Shown: positions 7,475-16,644 of the stretch, piece by piece
Layout: each line of letters opens with the position of its first letter
How positions within the stretch are numbered: position 1 is the stretch's first letter
Assembly (NCBI RefSeq): GCF_046233715.1
Contig: NZ_JBJNRJ010000013.1
Location: 42,377-106,376 of the forward strand
DNA from: Trujillonella humicola
GTDB lineage: Bacteria; Actinomycetota; Actinomycetes; Mycobacteriales; Geodermatophilaceae
Reading direction: 5' to 3'
DNA: 64,000 bases
The notes under the pieces: model-generated
Told to the model about the DNA's origin: nothing
Databases searched by the model: none
The model's input: the letters and a program-made list of their open reading frames with translations, nothing else
Made by a program: the position numbers and the translations under genes

Positions 7475-8503
7475 TCAGCTCGTCAGCAGGCCGACGTAGG
7501 CATCCAGCGCCTGCTCCGCCGAGCGCGGGCCGCCGAAGGTCCAGATCCCGGTCGGGAACGCGTAGGCGCGCCCCTCGGCCACGGCCGGGATCGACGTCCA
7601 GGCGTCGTTGCCCTCGAGCAGCGGCAGGATCTCGTAGTCCGGCGTCTCGGTCCCGGTGTAGAAGAAGGTGGCGTCGCCGACCTGCCGCATCCCCTCGATG
7701 TCGGTCGAGCCCAGGCCGTACTGCTCGTCGACCGGGCCGGTCCAGGCGTTGGTGAGGCCGAGCTCCTCGCCGAGCTCACCGAACAGCGAGCCCTGCCCGA
7801 ACGGCCGGAAGGTGACGTTCCCGCCCTGGGCGTAGCCGTCGAAGTACACGAAGTCGGTGACGGTGACGTCGGCGTCCTCCACCGTCTGCTTGGCCTCCTC
7901 GAGCGAGGCCTCGAACTCCTCGAGCACCGTCTCCGCGCGGTCGGTCCGCCCGGTCGCCTCGGCGATCGTGGTGAACGTGTCCTGCATGTTCTGGATGGGG
8001 TCGGCCGCGTCGGCGCCGACCGTGGCCAGCACCGGGACGTCGTACTCGTCCAGCCGCGCGATCAGCGGGTCGTCCGGGTAGGTCTCGACGATCACCAGGT
8101 CCGGGTTCGTCGCGAACAGCGCGTCGAGGTTGGGCTCGCCGCGCTGGCCGACGTCCTCCACCCCGTCGGGGAGCTCCTCGGCGGTGTTCCACAGCGAGTA
8201 GCCCTCGGGGTCGGCGACGGCGACGGGCGTGAGGCACAGCGAGAGGACCATCTCGGTCTGCTGCCACTCCAGCACGGCCACCCGCTCGGCGGGGGCGTCG
8301 AGCTCCACGGTGCGCCCGATCGCGTCGGTGACGCTCACCGGGTCGGTCGACGGCTCGACGCCGTCGCAGCCCTCGGCGCCGGACGTGGCCCCGGCCTCGG
8401 TGCCGCCGCCGGACTCCGAGTCGTCGGTGGTGCCGCAGGCGGTCAGCGCCATCGACGAGGCGACGACCGCGAACACGGTGCGGGTGAGGGCTCTGCTGGG
8501 CAT
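7475..8503 (-). CDS. Iron-siderophore ABC transporter substrate-binding lipoprotein
   Basis: 342 aa. N-terminal signal with lipobox LTAC (Cys23), then an acidic linker and a type III periplasmic binding fold: VTDAIGRTVELDAPAERVAVLEW at the N-lobe and ATNPDLVIVETY in the FecB/BtuF-like core. It captures ferric siderophore outside the membrane for the fused permease. ATG start preceded by GGAGACCCCC; longer in-frame extensions run into low-complexity sequence and are not needed. Transcribed between the ATPase and permease genes, all on the same strand. Confidence 0.9.
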   Translation of the reverse strand: MPSRALTRTVFAVVASSMALTACGTTDDSESGGGTEAGATSGAEGCDGVEPSTDPVSVTDAIGRTVELDAPAERVAVLEWQQTEMVLSLCLTPVAVADPEGYSLWNTAEELPDGVEDVGQRGEPNLDALFATNPDLVIVETYPDDPLIARLDEYDVPVLATVGADAADPIQNMQDTFTTIAEATGRTDRAETVLEEFEASLEEAKQTVEDADVTVTDFVYFDGYAQGGNVTFRPFGQGSLFGELGEELGLTNAWTGPVDEQYGLGSTDIEGMRQVGDATFFYTGTETPDYEILPLLEGNDAWTSIPAVAEGRAYAFPTGIWTFGGPRSAEQALDAYVGLLTS

Positions 8504-8556
8504 GGGGGTCTCCTGTGTCGTACGGGGTGGTGCGGGTTCTGGGAGGGGGGGCGGGC

Positions 8557-9396
8557 TCAGCCGGGTGCCGGGACCGGCCGGCGGCGCCGCTCGTGGTGGC
8601 GGGCCCGGGGCTCGACGCGCAGCAGGCCGGTGTCGGGGTCGGTGTGCACCGCGATGGGCAGCTCGTAGACCGCGGACAGGTGCTCGGCCGTGAGCACGTC
8701 CTCGGGTCGGCCGGCGGCGACGATCCGCCCGCGCTGCAGCAGCACCACCGTGTCGGCGACCGTGGCGGCGTGGTTGAGGTCGTGCAGCACGACGCCGATC
8801 GCCGTCCCGTGGTCGTCGGCGAGCTGGCGGACCAGGTCGAGGGTCTCCACCTGGTAGCGCAGGTCGAGGTGGTTGGTCGGCTCGTCCAGCAGGAGGACGC
8901 CGGTGTCCTGCGCCAGGCAGGTGGCCAGCCACACGCGCTGCAGCTCTCCGCCGGAGAGCTGGTCGATCGGCCGGGCCCCCATCGCCGACACCCCGGTCAG
9001 CGCCATCGCGGAGTCGATGGCGGCGCGGTCGGCGTCGTCGAGCGCCGCGAAGCGCCGCCGGTGCGGGTGCCGGCCGAAGGAGACGACGTCGCGCACGCCC
9101 AGGCCGGAGGGGTGCGGCCTGGACTGGGACAGGAGGGTCACCCGGCGGGCGAACTCGCGGGCGGACAGCGGGGCGGCGTCCTCGAGCCGGTCGCCGGCGT
9201 CCCCGACGCTGATCCGCCCCGCGTCGAGCGCGTGCAACCGCGCCAGCGAGCGCAGGACGGTGGACTTGCCGCTGCCGTTGGGGCCCAGCAGCGCGGTGAC
9301 CGCGCCCGGCCGCATCCGCACCGAGACCCCGTGGACGACGGTGGTGCCGGAGTAGCCGAGGACGAGGTCGTCACCGTGCAGGGCCATCGCCGCCAT
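8557..9396 (-). CDS. Iron-siderophore ABC transporter ATP-binding protein (FepC/FhuC-like)
   Basis: 279 aa with Walker A GPNGSGKS (about residues 38-45), Q-loop TLLSQSRPHPSG, signature LSGGELQR, Walker B VLLLDEPTNHLD and the switch VVLHDLNHA. The TNHLDLRYQVE segment is typical of the FecE/FepC group. First gene of the uptake operon; an IdeR box ends two bases before the first ATG. ATG 9387 (the second Met, residue 4) may therefore be the true start, or the message is nearly leaderless. Confidence 0.92.
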   Translation of the reverse strand: MAAMALHGDDLVLGYSGTTVVHGVSVRMRPGAVTALLGPNGSGKSTVLRSLARLHALDAGRISVGDAGDRLEDAAPLSAREFARRVTLLSQSRPHPSGLGVRDVVSFGRHPHRRRFAALDDADRAAIDSAMALTGVSAMGARPIDQLSGGELQRVWLATCLAQDTGVLLLDEPTNHLDLRYQVETLDLVRQLADDHGTAIGVVLHDLNHAATVADTVVLLQRGRIVAAGRPEDVLTAEHLSAVYELPIAVHTDPDTGLLRVEPRARHHERRRRPVPAPG

Positions 9397-9397
9397 G

Positions 9398-9416
9398 GTC
9401 GGTGAGGCTAACCTAA
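9398..9416. promoter_or_regulatory. IdeR/DtxR-type iron box for the siderophore ABC operon
   Basis: GTCGGTGAGGCTAACCTAA has a perfect right half (GGCTAACCTAA) of the IdeR consensus. It abuts the start codon of the ATPase gene, so bound repressor would cover the promoter or start region. The strongest of the three iron boxes in the window. Confidence 0.8.
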
Positions 9417-9479
9417 CTACTCGCGAGACTCCACGCCGGTCCGCCGATCACCCGGGGACGTGGCTCCCTGGAGACACGA

Positions 9480-9516
9480 CGACGGGCTCCCCCGCTGGAG
9501 CCGGGGGAGCCCGTCG
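9480..9516 (-). terminator. Strong hairpin downstream of aztD
   Basis: A 14-bp stem (CGACGGGCTCCCCC pairing with its complement) with a 9-base loop lies 18 bases beyond the aztD stop on the minus strand. No U tract follows. It separates aztD from the start region of the iron operon. Confidence 0.7.
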
Positions 9517-9534
9517 CCGAGCAGCAGCCGGGGG

Positions 9535-10800
9535 TCAGCCGGTGACCACCGCGATCTCGTTCGGGGTCACGTCGAGCTCGCCGGTGGCGAGGACCTCACC
9601 GGTGGCCAGGTCCACGGCGTGCACCGCGTTCGCGGCGGGCTCGGTCACGTAGGCGATGCCGTCGTGGACCTTCAGCGCCGGGTGCGGGTCCTGCCAGTCC
9701 TCCGGCCCCTCCCAGGGCGCGACCACGGGGTAGGAGGCCAGCACCTCGCCCGACCCGGGGTCGAGCAGGTGCACGTTGCCGTCGGTGGTGAGCAGCACGG
9801 CCTCGTCCTGCGGCCGGCGGGCCAGGTCGCGGAAGGTGTACTCGGCACCCTCGGGGAGCGGGACGGCCCGCAGCGAGGCGGTGGCGGTGTCGATCAGCAC
9901 GACCTGGGAGAGCAGGTAGCCCTCGGCGTCGGGGTTGGTGCGGTAGTCACCCAGCGCCACCGGGGAGCTCTCGGTGGTGAAGATGTTGCCGATGCGCCCG
10001 AACTCGTCGGGGGCGTCGACCTTGGTGAACTCGCCGTCGTAGATCAGGACGCCGTCCTGGCAGCCGAACACGGCCACCTCGCCGGCGACGGTGCCCTCGC
10101 CGTGCACGCCCGGGCACTCCTCGTTGCGGGCGACCTCCTCGCCGGAGGGGTCGAGCACCCGCACGCCGGTCCGCGCCTCCTCGGTGCCCAGGGTGGACAG
10201 CAGGCTGCCGTCCTCGAGCTCGATGGCCACGCCGTGGTGGGCCTCCTCCGACTCCCAGGTCTGCGTCTCGGGCAGCCCGTCGGCGTCGAGCAGGTCGGCG
10301 GTGGCGAAGGAGGTGATGTCGCCGGTGCCGTCGGCGAAGAGCACCGTCCGGTCACCGTGGACGACGACGTGCCCGGCCTCCTCGGCCTCGAAGACGTCGT
10401 CGGTCAGCTCGGAGTCCGCGGCGTAGGAGGTGCCGCCGTCGGTCCACACGCCGGTGTCGAGGACCTGGAAGCCCTCGGCGGTCGTCACCATCACGTGCCG
10501 GCCGTCGCCGGCGGGGTTGACGCGCAGGAACCCGTCCATCTCGTGGTCGCCGACGACCTCGAGGGTCGTGCCGTCGAGCACGAGCAGACCACCGTCGTAG
10601 GTGAGCGTGACCCGCGGCTGCGGCGCGGGCAGCTCGGTCGCGGACGAGGCGGGGGAGGTGTCGGCCGACGAGGTCGACGCCGGCGCGGAGGAGGTCGAGC
10701 CCGCGGCGCCGGAGTCGGAGTCCGACGAGCACGCGGCCGGGAGCAGGCCCGCGGCGCCGAGCGCCGACAGGCGGATGAGGGAGGGACGTGCAGTGATCAT
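9535..10800 (-). CDS. aztD: AztD-like zinc metallochaperone, beta-propeller lipoprotein
   Basis: About 421 aa from ATG 10800. Signal sequence with a lipobox-like PAAC (Cys23), a Ser/Ala-rich linker, then a propeller with repeated blades (LLVLDGTTLEVVGDHEMDGF, FQVLDTGVWTDGG, VHLLDPGSGEVLASYP) and His/Asp/Glu-rich loops (EEAHHGVAIE). AztD proteins hand zinc to the binding protein AztC in the periplasm. Earlier in-frame ATGs exist, but those upstream of 10812 fall within or beyond the Zur-type box at 10815, so the start at 10800 (or 10812) is preferred. No clear ribosome-binding site; perhaps leaderless. Confidence 0.8.
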   Translation of the reverse strand: MITARPSLIRLSALGAAGLLPAACSSDSDSGAAGSTSSAPASTSSADTSPASSATELPAPQPRVTLTYDGGLLVLDGTTLEVVGDHEMDGFLRVNPAGDGRHVMVTTAEGFQVLDTGVWTDGGTSYAADSELTDDVFEAEEAGHVVVHGDRTVLFADGTGDITSFATADLLDADGLPETQTWESEEAHHGVAIELEDGSLLSTLGTEEARTGVRVLDPSGEEVARNEECPGVHGEGTVAGEVAVFGCQDGVLIYDGEFTKVDAPDEFGRIGNIFTTESSPVALGDYRTNPDAEGYLLSQVVLIDTATASLRAVPLPEGAEYTFRDLARRPQDEAVLLTTDGNVHLLDPGSGEVLASYPVVAPWEGPEDWQDPHPALKVHDGIAYVTEPAANAVHAVDLATGEVLATGELDVTPNEIAVVTG

Positions 10801-10814
10801 GCGGAGGAGCATAG

Positions 10815-10829
10815 CGGGAATGATTCTCA
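10815..10829. promoter_or_regulatory. Zur-type box upstream of aztD
   Basis: CGGGAATGATTCTCA (minus-strand reading TGAGAATCATTCCCG) lies between aztC and aztD. It suggests that aztD has its own zinc-repressed promoter in addition to read-through from aztC. Confidence 0.72.
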
Positions 10830-10845
10830 TTCTGCACACCGGGGG

Positions 10846-11751
10846 TCACCGCAGGCCCGCCACGATGTCCTCGGTGTTGGCCCGCATCATCTGCAGGTAG
10901 GTCTCGGCTCCCCCGCCCGCGGCGGTGAGCGACTCGGTGAACAGCGGGACGACGGCGACGTCCAGACCGGCCTGCTCGGCGAGCACCTGCACCAGGCGGT
11001 CGGGTTGCGAGGAGTCGGCGAAGACGGTGCGCACCCCCGCCTCGCGCACGGCCGTGGCCAGCTCGTCCAGGTCGCTGGCGCTGGGCGAGGCCAGGGTCGT
11101 GCCGCTGGGGATCACCGCGCCGACGACCGTGAACCCGAAGCGCTCGGCGAGGTAGCCGAAGACGTGGTGGTTGGTCACCAGGTTCCGCCGGCCGGGCGGG
11201 ATCAGGGCGAACTGCTCGGCCATCCACGCCTCCAGGTCGGTGACCTCGGCGCGGTAGCTCGCGACGTCCTCGGCCAGCCGGTCGGCGTCGATGCCGTCGA
11301 CCCCGGCGAGGTCGGCGCCGAGCGCGTCGACCACGGCGAGCATCTGCCCGGGATCGGTCCAGAAGTGCGGATCGGTGCCCGATTCGTCCTCGGCGGTCCA
11401 CTCGACGGGCTGCACCGAGTCGCCGGCCTCCACCACCCGGACGCCGTCCTCGCGCGCCGCCTCGACGTGGCGGGCGACGCCCTCCTCCAGGCCGAGCCCG
11501 TTCGCGACCAGCAGGTCGGCCTCGCGCATCCGGGCGGCCTCCTGCGCCGACACCTCGAAGGAGTGCGGGTCGGCACCCGGAGGCATGAGCGTCACCACCT
11601 CGGCCTGGTCGCCGACGAGCTCGGCGACGACGTCGCCGAGGATGTTCGTGGTGACCACGACCAGCGGCCGGCCGTCCCCGTCGGTGCCGCACCCGGCCAG
11701 TGCCGCCGCCGCCAGCAGGGCGCCGGCGAGCGCTCCCGCGAGCCGCCTCAT
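10846..11751 (-). CDS. aztC: Zinc ABC transporter substrate-binding lipoprotein AztC-like
   Basis: 301 aa, cluster A-I binding protein. Lipobox LAGC (Cys21); likely metal ligands occur in PPGADPHSFE, ESGTDPHFW and VTNHHVFGYLAE, and a C-terminal acidic ligand region (FADSS). It lacks the long His-rich loop of ZnuA, a feature of AztC-type proteins that receive zinc from AztD. Its ATG overlaps the stop of the AztD-like gene upstream (ATGA). The frame is intact, although the permease and ATPase of the same locus are not. Confidence 0.87.
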   Translation of the reverse strand: MRRLAGALAGALLAAAALAGCGTDGDGRPLVVVTTNILGDVVAELVGDQAEVVTLMPPGADPHSFEVSAQEAARMREADLLVANGLGLEEGVARHVEAAREDGVRVVEAGDSVQPVEWTAEDESGTDPHFWTDPGQMLAVVDALGADLAGVDGIDADRLAEDVASYRAEVTDLEAWMAEQFALIPPGRRNLVTNHHVFGYLAERFGFTVVGAVIPSGTTLASPSASDLDELATAVREAGVRTVFADSSQPDRLVQVLAEQAGLDVAVVPLFTESLTAAGGGAETYLQMMRANTEDIVAGLR

Positions 11752-12994
11752 CGCCCGGTCTCCGCGAGGTGGACGGGCGCGACCTCGGCCGGGAAGGTCC
11801 GCGCAAGGCGGGCGCCGTCGGCGTAGTCGATCTCCAGCAGCATGTTGCCGGCGGGGTCGTTGACGTACGCCCGGTTCGCGTCGACCTGCAGGTCCACCTC
11901 GTCCAGCCGGTCGACCGGCAGCAGCGGCTCGGTGGCCGCCACCGGCTCGCCCGGCGTGAGGACGACGACCCGCCCGGCGCTGTCGATCCCGACGACCCGG
12001 TCGTCGGGATCGCTGGCCGCCACCGCCCGCACCCAGGGCGTGTCGGTGGGCAGGAGCTCCCAGCTGCGTGCCCGGGTGTCGAGCACCCAGACGCCCCGCT
12101 GACCCGCCACGGCGGCCACGACGGGCCGGCCGGGCCGGTTGTCGAAGGCGCCGGCGCGCTCCTCGTCGGGCACGGGCTCCGGATAGGGGATGCGCTCGAA
12201 CTCCAGCCCGTCGTCCGACTCGGTGGCCAGGACGGCGCCGTCGGCGCAGGACACCACCACACCGACCCGCGTCGGGTGCCCGCCGCGCGGCTCGGCACAC
12301 TCGGCCTCGGCGCCCAGCGGCTCGCCGTCGGCGTCCAGGGCGATCACCGAGTCGGCCGTGGTCGCGACCAGCCGGCGCCCCAGCGGCACCAGGGCACCGT
12401 CGTGCGGCTCGCTGCGCACGCGGGTGAGCTCCTCCACCTCCCCCTGCCCGAGGGACGCCCGGTCGAGGACGACGCCGGTCCCGGTGTCGGGCGAGAAGAG
12501 GGCGGTCAGCGTCTCCGAGGAGGCCGCCCGGATCCCGCCGTCCCAGTCCAGCGTGCCGGTGACCCGCGCGGGGCCCGGTAGTAGTGCACGTGGTCGCCGT
12601 GGTCGACGGTCCACGTGCCGGTGTCGACCACGGTGAGCTCACCGGCCGGCTCCGACGCCGCGAAGACGAAGCGCCCGTCGGTGGCGACCGCGGACACGTC
12701 CCCCACCTCTCCCAGCGCGGTGGCCTCCTCGGTCAGCAGGTCCAGGGCGTGCACGGACCCTGCCTCGTCGAGGTAGGCCAGCTGGAGCTGCGGCTCGGGG
12801 AGCTCCTCGGCACCGGCGACGTACCCGTGGTCGTCGGCCGGCTCGGTCGACGAGGAAGCGGCGTCGTCGGCTCCGCCGTCGGAGCCGCAGCCGGCGACCA
12901 GCAGGACGCCGGCGAGGGCGCCGGCGGCGGCACGGGAGCGGGGACGCCGCCCGGGAGGGCGGCGGGAGGGGCGGGACACGGGAGCTCCTGACAT
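11748..12994 (-). pseudogene. Second AztD-like metallochaperone gene, frameshifted
   Basis: The first part (12994 to about 12570) encodes a signal with lipobox VAGC (Cys36) and propeller start ending DHGDHVHYYR. The rest (about 12575 to 11748) continues the propeller in another frame, from ARVTGTLDWDG onward. Adding one base in the CCCCG-CGCGGG stretch near 12570 restores YYRAPARVTG and a single chain of about 415 residues. Similar in plan to the aztD product but divergent. Either a true frameshift or a sequence error in a GC-rich run. It lies between aztB and aztC in the operon. Confidence 0.78.
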
Positions 12995-13003
12995 CGAGGG
13001 GGA

Positions 13004-13820
13004 TCAGCGCGGGACGGCGGCGCGTGCAGCGACCGAGAGGGCCACCAGGGCGACCGCGCAGGAGGCGATGGAGGCTCCACCGGCGGTGCCGGCGTGCCAG
13101 GAGAGGAGGAGGCCGCCGACGACGGCGAGCGCGCCGGCCAGGGCCCCCAGCGCCATGGTCGAGGGCAGCCGGCGGGTCCACTGGCGGGCCGCCGCAGCGG
13201 GGGCCAGCAGCAGCGCGACCACGAGGAGGGTGCCCAGCGCCTGGTAGGACACCACCACCGCGGCGCTGACGGCCAGCACCATGACGGCGTGCGCCAGGCG
13301 CGGCCGCAGACCGAGCGTGGCAGCGGTGCGCTCGTCGAAGCTCAGGGCCACGAAGGCCCGGTGGAACAGCAGGCACACCGCGCCGAGGACCACGAGGCCG
13401 ACGGCCAGCAGCACCAGGTCCGAGCGCCGCACGGCGAGCACGTCGCCGAACAGGATCGCGGTGACGTCGGTGGCGAACGACCTGGACCGCGACACGATCA
13501 GCACGCCCAGCGCGAGCATGCCGACGAAGAGCAGCCCGATCGCGGTGTCGGACGACAGCCGGGCCCGGCGGGCCACGACGCCGACCCCGATGCTCATGAG
13601 GCCGGCACTGACCGCGGCCCCGGCCACCGGGGGGCCAGCCGGTCAGCGTCGCGACCGCGACGCCGGGGAGCATCCCGTGCGACAGCGCCTCCCCCAGGAA
13701 CGCCATGCCCCGGACGACGACCCAGGTGCCGACGACGGCGCACGTCACCGCGGCGAGGACGCCCCCGAGGAGCGCGCGCTGCATGAACGGGACCGTGAAG
13801 GGGTCGAGGAGCCAGGACAC
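13004..13820 (-). pseudogene. aztB: Zinc ABC transporter permease (aztB/znuB family), frameshifted
   Basis: The GTG at 13820 opens MSWLLDPFTVPFMQRALL, then the family segment MAFLGEALSHGMLPGVAVATLTGWPP. At a run of six G (13629-13634) the frame changes, and the rest (VAGAAVSAGLMSIGVGVV ... DERTAATLG ... SYQALGTLLVVALLLAPAAAA) is in another frame. Five G would restore one chain of about 271 residues, the usual size of ZnuB-type permeases. The lesion is in a homopolymer, so sequence error and real decay are both possible. Divergent from aztA across a Zur-type box. Confidence 0.85.
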
Positions 13821-13833
13821 CGGGCGAGCGTAA

Positions 13834-13848
13834 CGGGAACGATTCTCG
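13834..13848. promoter_or_regulatory. Zur-type box between aztA and aztB
   Basis: CGGGAACGATTCTCG, a good dyad, sits in the 47-base gap between the divergent aztB (minus) and aztA (plus) starts and could control both. Confidence 0.74.
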
Positions 13849-13867
13849 CTCTTGCTAGGGTGGCCCG

Positions 13868-14527
13868 GTGCCTGCCGCCGCGATCGAGCTCGACGACCTC
13901 AGCGTGCGCCGCGGCTAGACCCTGGCGCTCGACGGGGTGTGCGCCCGCCTGCCCGCCTCGGCGGTGACCGCCGTCGTCGGGGCCAACGGCGCGGGCAAGT
14001 CGACCCTGCTCGACGTCCTCGCCGGCGTCCTGCGCCCCAGTGCCGGCCGGGTCGACGGGCTGTGCGGACGCACGGTCGCCTACGTCCCCCAGCGCAGCGC
14101 CGTGCCCGACCACCTGCCGCTGACCGTCGGGGACACGATCGCCATGGGGCGGTGGCGCGAGCGGGGTCCGTGGCGGCGGCTGCGTGCGGCCGACCGGGCC
14201 CTGGTCGCGGAGGCGGCCGGGCACCTGGGCCTCACCGACCTGCTGGTGGCGCCGCTGTCGGGCGTCTCCGGCGGCCAGCGGCAGCGTGCCCTGCTGGCCC
14301 AGGGACTGGTCGCGCGGGCCGACGTCCTGCTGGTCGACGAGCCGACCGCCGGGGTGGACGCCGCCACCCAGCAGGCCGTGCTGCAGGCGCTGGCCGCGGA
14401 GGCCGGGCGCGGCGCCGTCGTCGTGCACGCCACGCACGAGCCGGCCGCCGTCGAGCGTGTCGACACCGTGCTCGCCCTCACCAGCGGCCGCATCGACGGT
14501 GCACTGTCCGGCTACGGGCGGCGGTAG
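13868..14527 (+). pseudogene. aztA: Zinc ABC transporter ATPase (aztA) with in-frame amber codon
   Basis: From GTG 13868 the frame encodes AIELDDLSVRRG, then TAG (13916-13918), then TLALDGV and a complete nucleotide-binding domain: Walker A GANGAGKS, LSGVSGGQRQR signature, VLLVDEPTAGVD and the switch HATHEP. A GTG at 13937 could begin a 196-aa product, but it would lack the first strands and the A-loop region. A single base change would restore about 219 residues. Its 3' end overlaps the convergent P-type ATPase gene by 16 bases. Confidence 0.82.
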
Positions 14528-16644
14528 CGCACCAGGCGGGCCGAGTTGCCGGCCACGGCCACGCTCGAGGCGTTGTGCAGGACCGCCGCGAGCACCGGGG
14601 ACAGCGCTCCCCCGGCGCCGAGCAGCAGCCCGACGCCGTTGACCGCGATGGACAACCCGTAGTTCTGCCGGACCACCTGCAGGGTGCGGCCGCCGAGGTC
14701 GCGCAGGTCCAGCAGCCGGCGCAGGTCGTCCCCGACCAGGGCGACGTCGGCGGTCTCCACCGCCACGTCGGTGCCGGAGATCCCCATCGCGATGCCGATG
14801 TCCGCGGCGGCCAGGGCCGGCGCGTCGTTGGTCCCGTCCCCCACCACGGCCACCGTGTAGCCGGCAGCCCGGAGCGCGGTGACGACGTCCTGCTTGTCCT
14901 CCGGCAGCGACTCCGCGCGCCACTCGTCGATGCCGAGCTCCGCGGCGACGGCGGCGGCAGTGACCGCGTGGTCACCGGTGAGCATGACGATCCGGCGCAC
15001 CCCGGAGGCCTGCAGAGCCGCCAGCACCTCCGCGGACTCCGGCCGGATCTCGTCGCGCAGGCTCACCAGGCCGACCAGCTCGCCGTCCACCGCGAGCAGC
15101 AGCGGGGTCTCCCCCGCCGCCCGCAGATCCGCGAGCCACGTCCGGGCGTCGTCCGCCACCGGCACACCCTCGGCGGCCATCAGCGGCTCGCTGCCGAGCA
15201 GCAGCACCCGGCCGTCGGCCTGCGTGCGCATCCCCAGGCCGAGCAGGACCTCGCACTCCTCGTGCGGCGGGATGAAGACGTGCCGCTCCTCGGTGGAGCG
15301 GATGACGGCCTGCGCGAGCGGGTGCCGGGAGTGGATCTCCGAGCTGGCGGCGTAGCCGAGCACCTGCTCGGGCGTCCAGCCGTCGGAGAAGGAGACGACG
15401 TTGGTGACGACGGGCCGGCCGACGGTGAGCGTGCCCGTCTTGTCGAACACGACGGCGTCCACCCGCCCGGCCGCCTCGAGGTGCGCGCCGCCCTTGACCA
15501 GCACGCCGCGGGAGGCGCCGTTGCCGATGGCGGCGCTGACCGCCGTCGGGGTGGACAGGCCGACCGCGCAGGGGCAGGCGATGAGCAGCATGGTCATGGC
15601 CCGGCGGACGTCCCCGGTGACCGCCCAGGTCAGCGCGGACAGCGCGAAGGACGCGGGCACGAAGCGCCGGGAGAAGGAGTCGGCGACGGTCTGGATCGGG
15701 GCGCGGTCGTCCTGCGCCGCCTCGACGCGGGCGATGATCCGGCCGATCGCGGTGTCGGACCCGGTCGCCGAGGCGCGGACGACGATCCGCCCGCGCAGAT
15801 TCACCGAGCCGGCGTGGACGTGGGTCCCCGGCGCGACGGCGACGGGCAGCGGCTCGCCGGTGATCGCGGCCTGGTCGACGACGCCCTCGCCCTCGACGAC
15901 CTCGCCGTCGACGGGGAGCGCCACCTGCTCGTGGACGACGACCAGGTCCCCGACCCGCAGCCGGCCCACGTCCACCTGGACCTCGGTGCCGTCGGGCAGC
16001 CGGATCCACGCCGCCGACGCGCTGCCGGCGAGCAGGTCGGCGATCGCCCGGCGGGTGCGGCGCAGGGTGAGGGTCTGCAACCACTCGCCGATGTTGAGCA
16101 GCCACAGCACGGTGAGGGCGACGACGTTCTCGCGCAGCAGCAGGCTGGCGACCGTCGCCGCGGTGACCAGCGCGTCCGTGCCGGCCGAGCGCTTGCCCGC
16201 CAGCGCCCCCGCCGCACCCTTGACGAAGGGGTAACCGGTGAAGATCGTCAACGCGGTCGCCGCCGCGCGGCCGCGGCCGGTCAGCAGGGGCGGGCGGCCG
16301 AAGCCGTAGCGGCGCACCCCCAGCAGCACCAGCGCGGCGCCGCCCACGACGATCCGCACGAGGTCGCCGTTGGCGACGTCGGCCGAGCGCGGCTCCCGGG
16401 TCGCGACCGCGTCGGCGGGGGCCGCCACGCCTTTCGCGACCGCGGCGAGGACGGCGTCCCGGTCGGCGTCGGCGGCCAGCCACACGACCACGTGCGCGGT
16501 CACCGGGAAGGCCTGGACCGCGAGCACCCCCTCGACCTCGTCGAGGGCGTCCTCGACGGCGACCGCGCGCGACGGCGACCCGGTCAGCTCGCCGACGTGC
16601 AGCCGGACGCGCCCGCCGGCGTCGGCGACGACGACCGGCGGCAT
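14512..16644 (-). CDS. ctpC: Heavy-metal P1B-type ATPase, CtpC-like
   Basis: 710 aa. An N-terminal metal-associated-like domain without CxxC, then membrane segments, actuator motif TGEP, the metal-site motif CPC in the sixth helix region (IACPCAVGLSTPT), phosphorylation DKTGTL, SRHPLAQ, and the hinge GDGTNDAPA. The last helix carries NASSVAVAGNSARL, as in mycobacterial CtpC, a Zn/Mn export ATPase. It starts one base into the stop of the PacL-like gene, so the two are translationally coupled, as in the mycobacterial pacL1-ctpC pair. Substrate inferred: zinc or manganese. Confidence 0.88.
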   Translation of the reverse strand: MPPVVVADAGGRVRLHVGELTGSPSRAVAVEDALDEVEGVLAVQAFPVTAHVVVWLAADADRDAVLAAVAKGVAAPADAVATREPRSADVANGDLVRIVVGGAALVLLGVRRYGFGRPPLLTGRGRAAATALTIFTGYPFVKGAAGALAGKRSAGTDALVTAATVASLLLRENVVALTVLWLLNIGEWLQTLTLRRTRRAIADLLAGSASAAWIRLPDGTEVQVDVGRLRVGDLVVVHEQVALPVDGEVVEGEGVVDQAAITGEPLPVAVAPGTHVHAGSVNLRGRIVVRASATGSDTAIGRIIARVEAAQDDRAPIQTVADSFSRRFVPASFALSALTWAVTGDVRRAMTMLLIACPCAVGLSTPTAVSAAIGNGASRGVLVKGGAHLEAAGRVDAVVFDKTGTLTVGRPVVTNVVSFSDGWTPEQVLGYAASSEIHSRHPLAQAVIRSTEERHVFIPPHEECEVLLGLGMRTQADGRVLLLGSEPLMAAEGVPVADDARTWLADLRAAGETPLLLAVDGELVGLVSLRDEIRPESAEVLAALQASGVRRIVMLTGDHAVTAAAVAAELGIDEWRAESLPEDKQDVVTALRAAGYTVAVVGDGTNDAPALAAADIGIAMGISGTDVAVETADVALVGDDLRRLLDLRDLGGRTLQVVRQNYGLSIAVNGVGLLLGAGGALSPVLAAVLHNASSVAVAGNSARLVRYRRP

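Noticed and set aside
10812..10839. Upstream ATG starts for aztD
   Set aside because: Those above 10812 lie in or beyond the Zur-type box and would extend the signal peptide without need; 10812 itself remains possible.
12506..12994. A separate short lipoprotein gene upstream of the second AztD-like frame
   Set aside because: One added base joins it to the following frame as a single propeller protein, so it is treated as the 5' part of a frameshifted gene.
13937..14527. An intact 196-aa ATPase starting at the internal GTG
   Set aside because: It would lack the first beta strands and A-loop region, which are encoded in frame just before the TAG codon; a broken full-length gene is the simpler reading.
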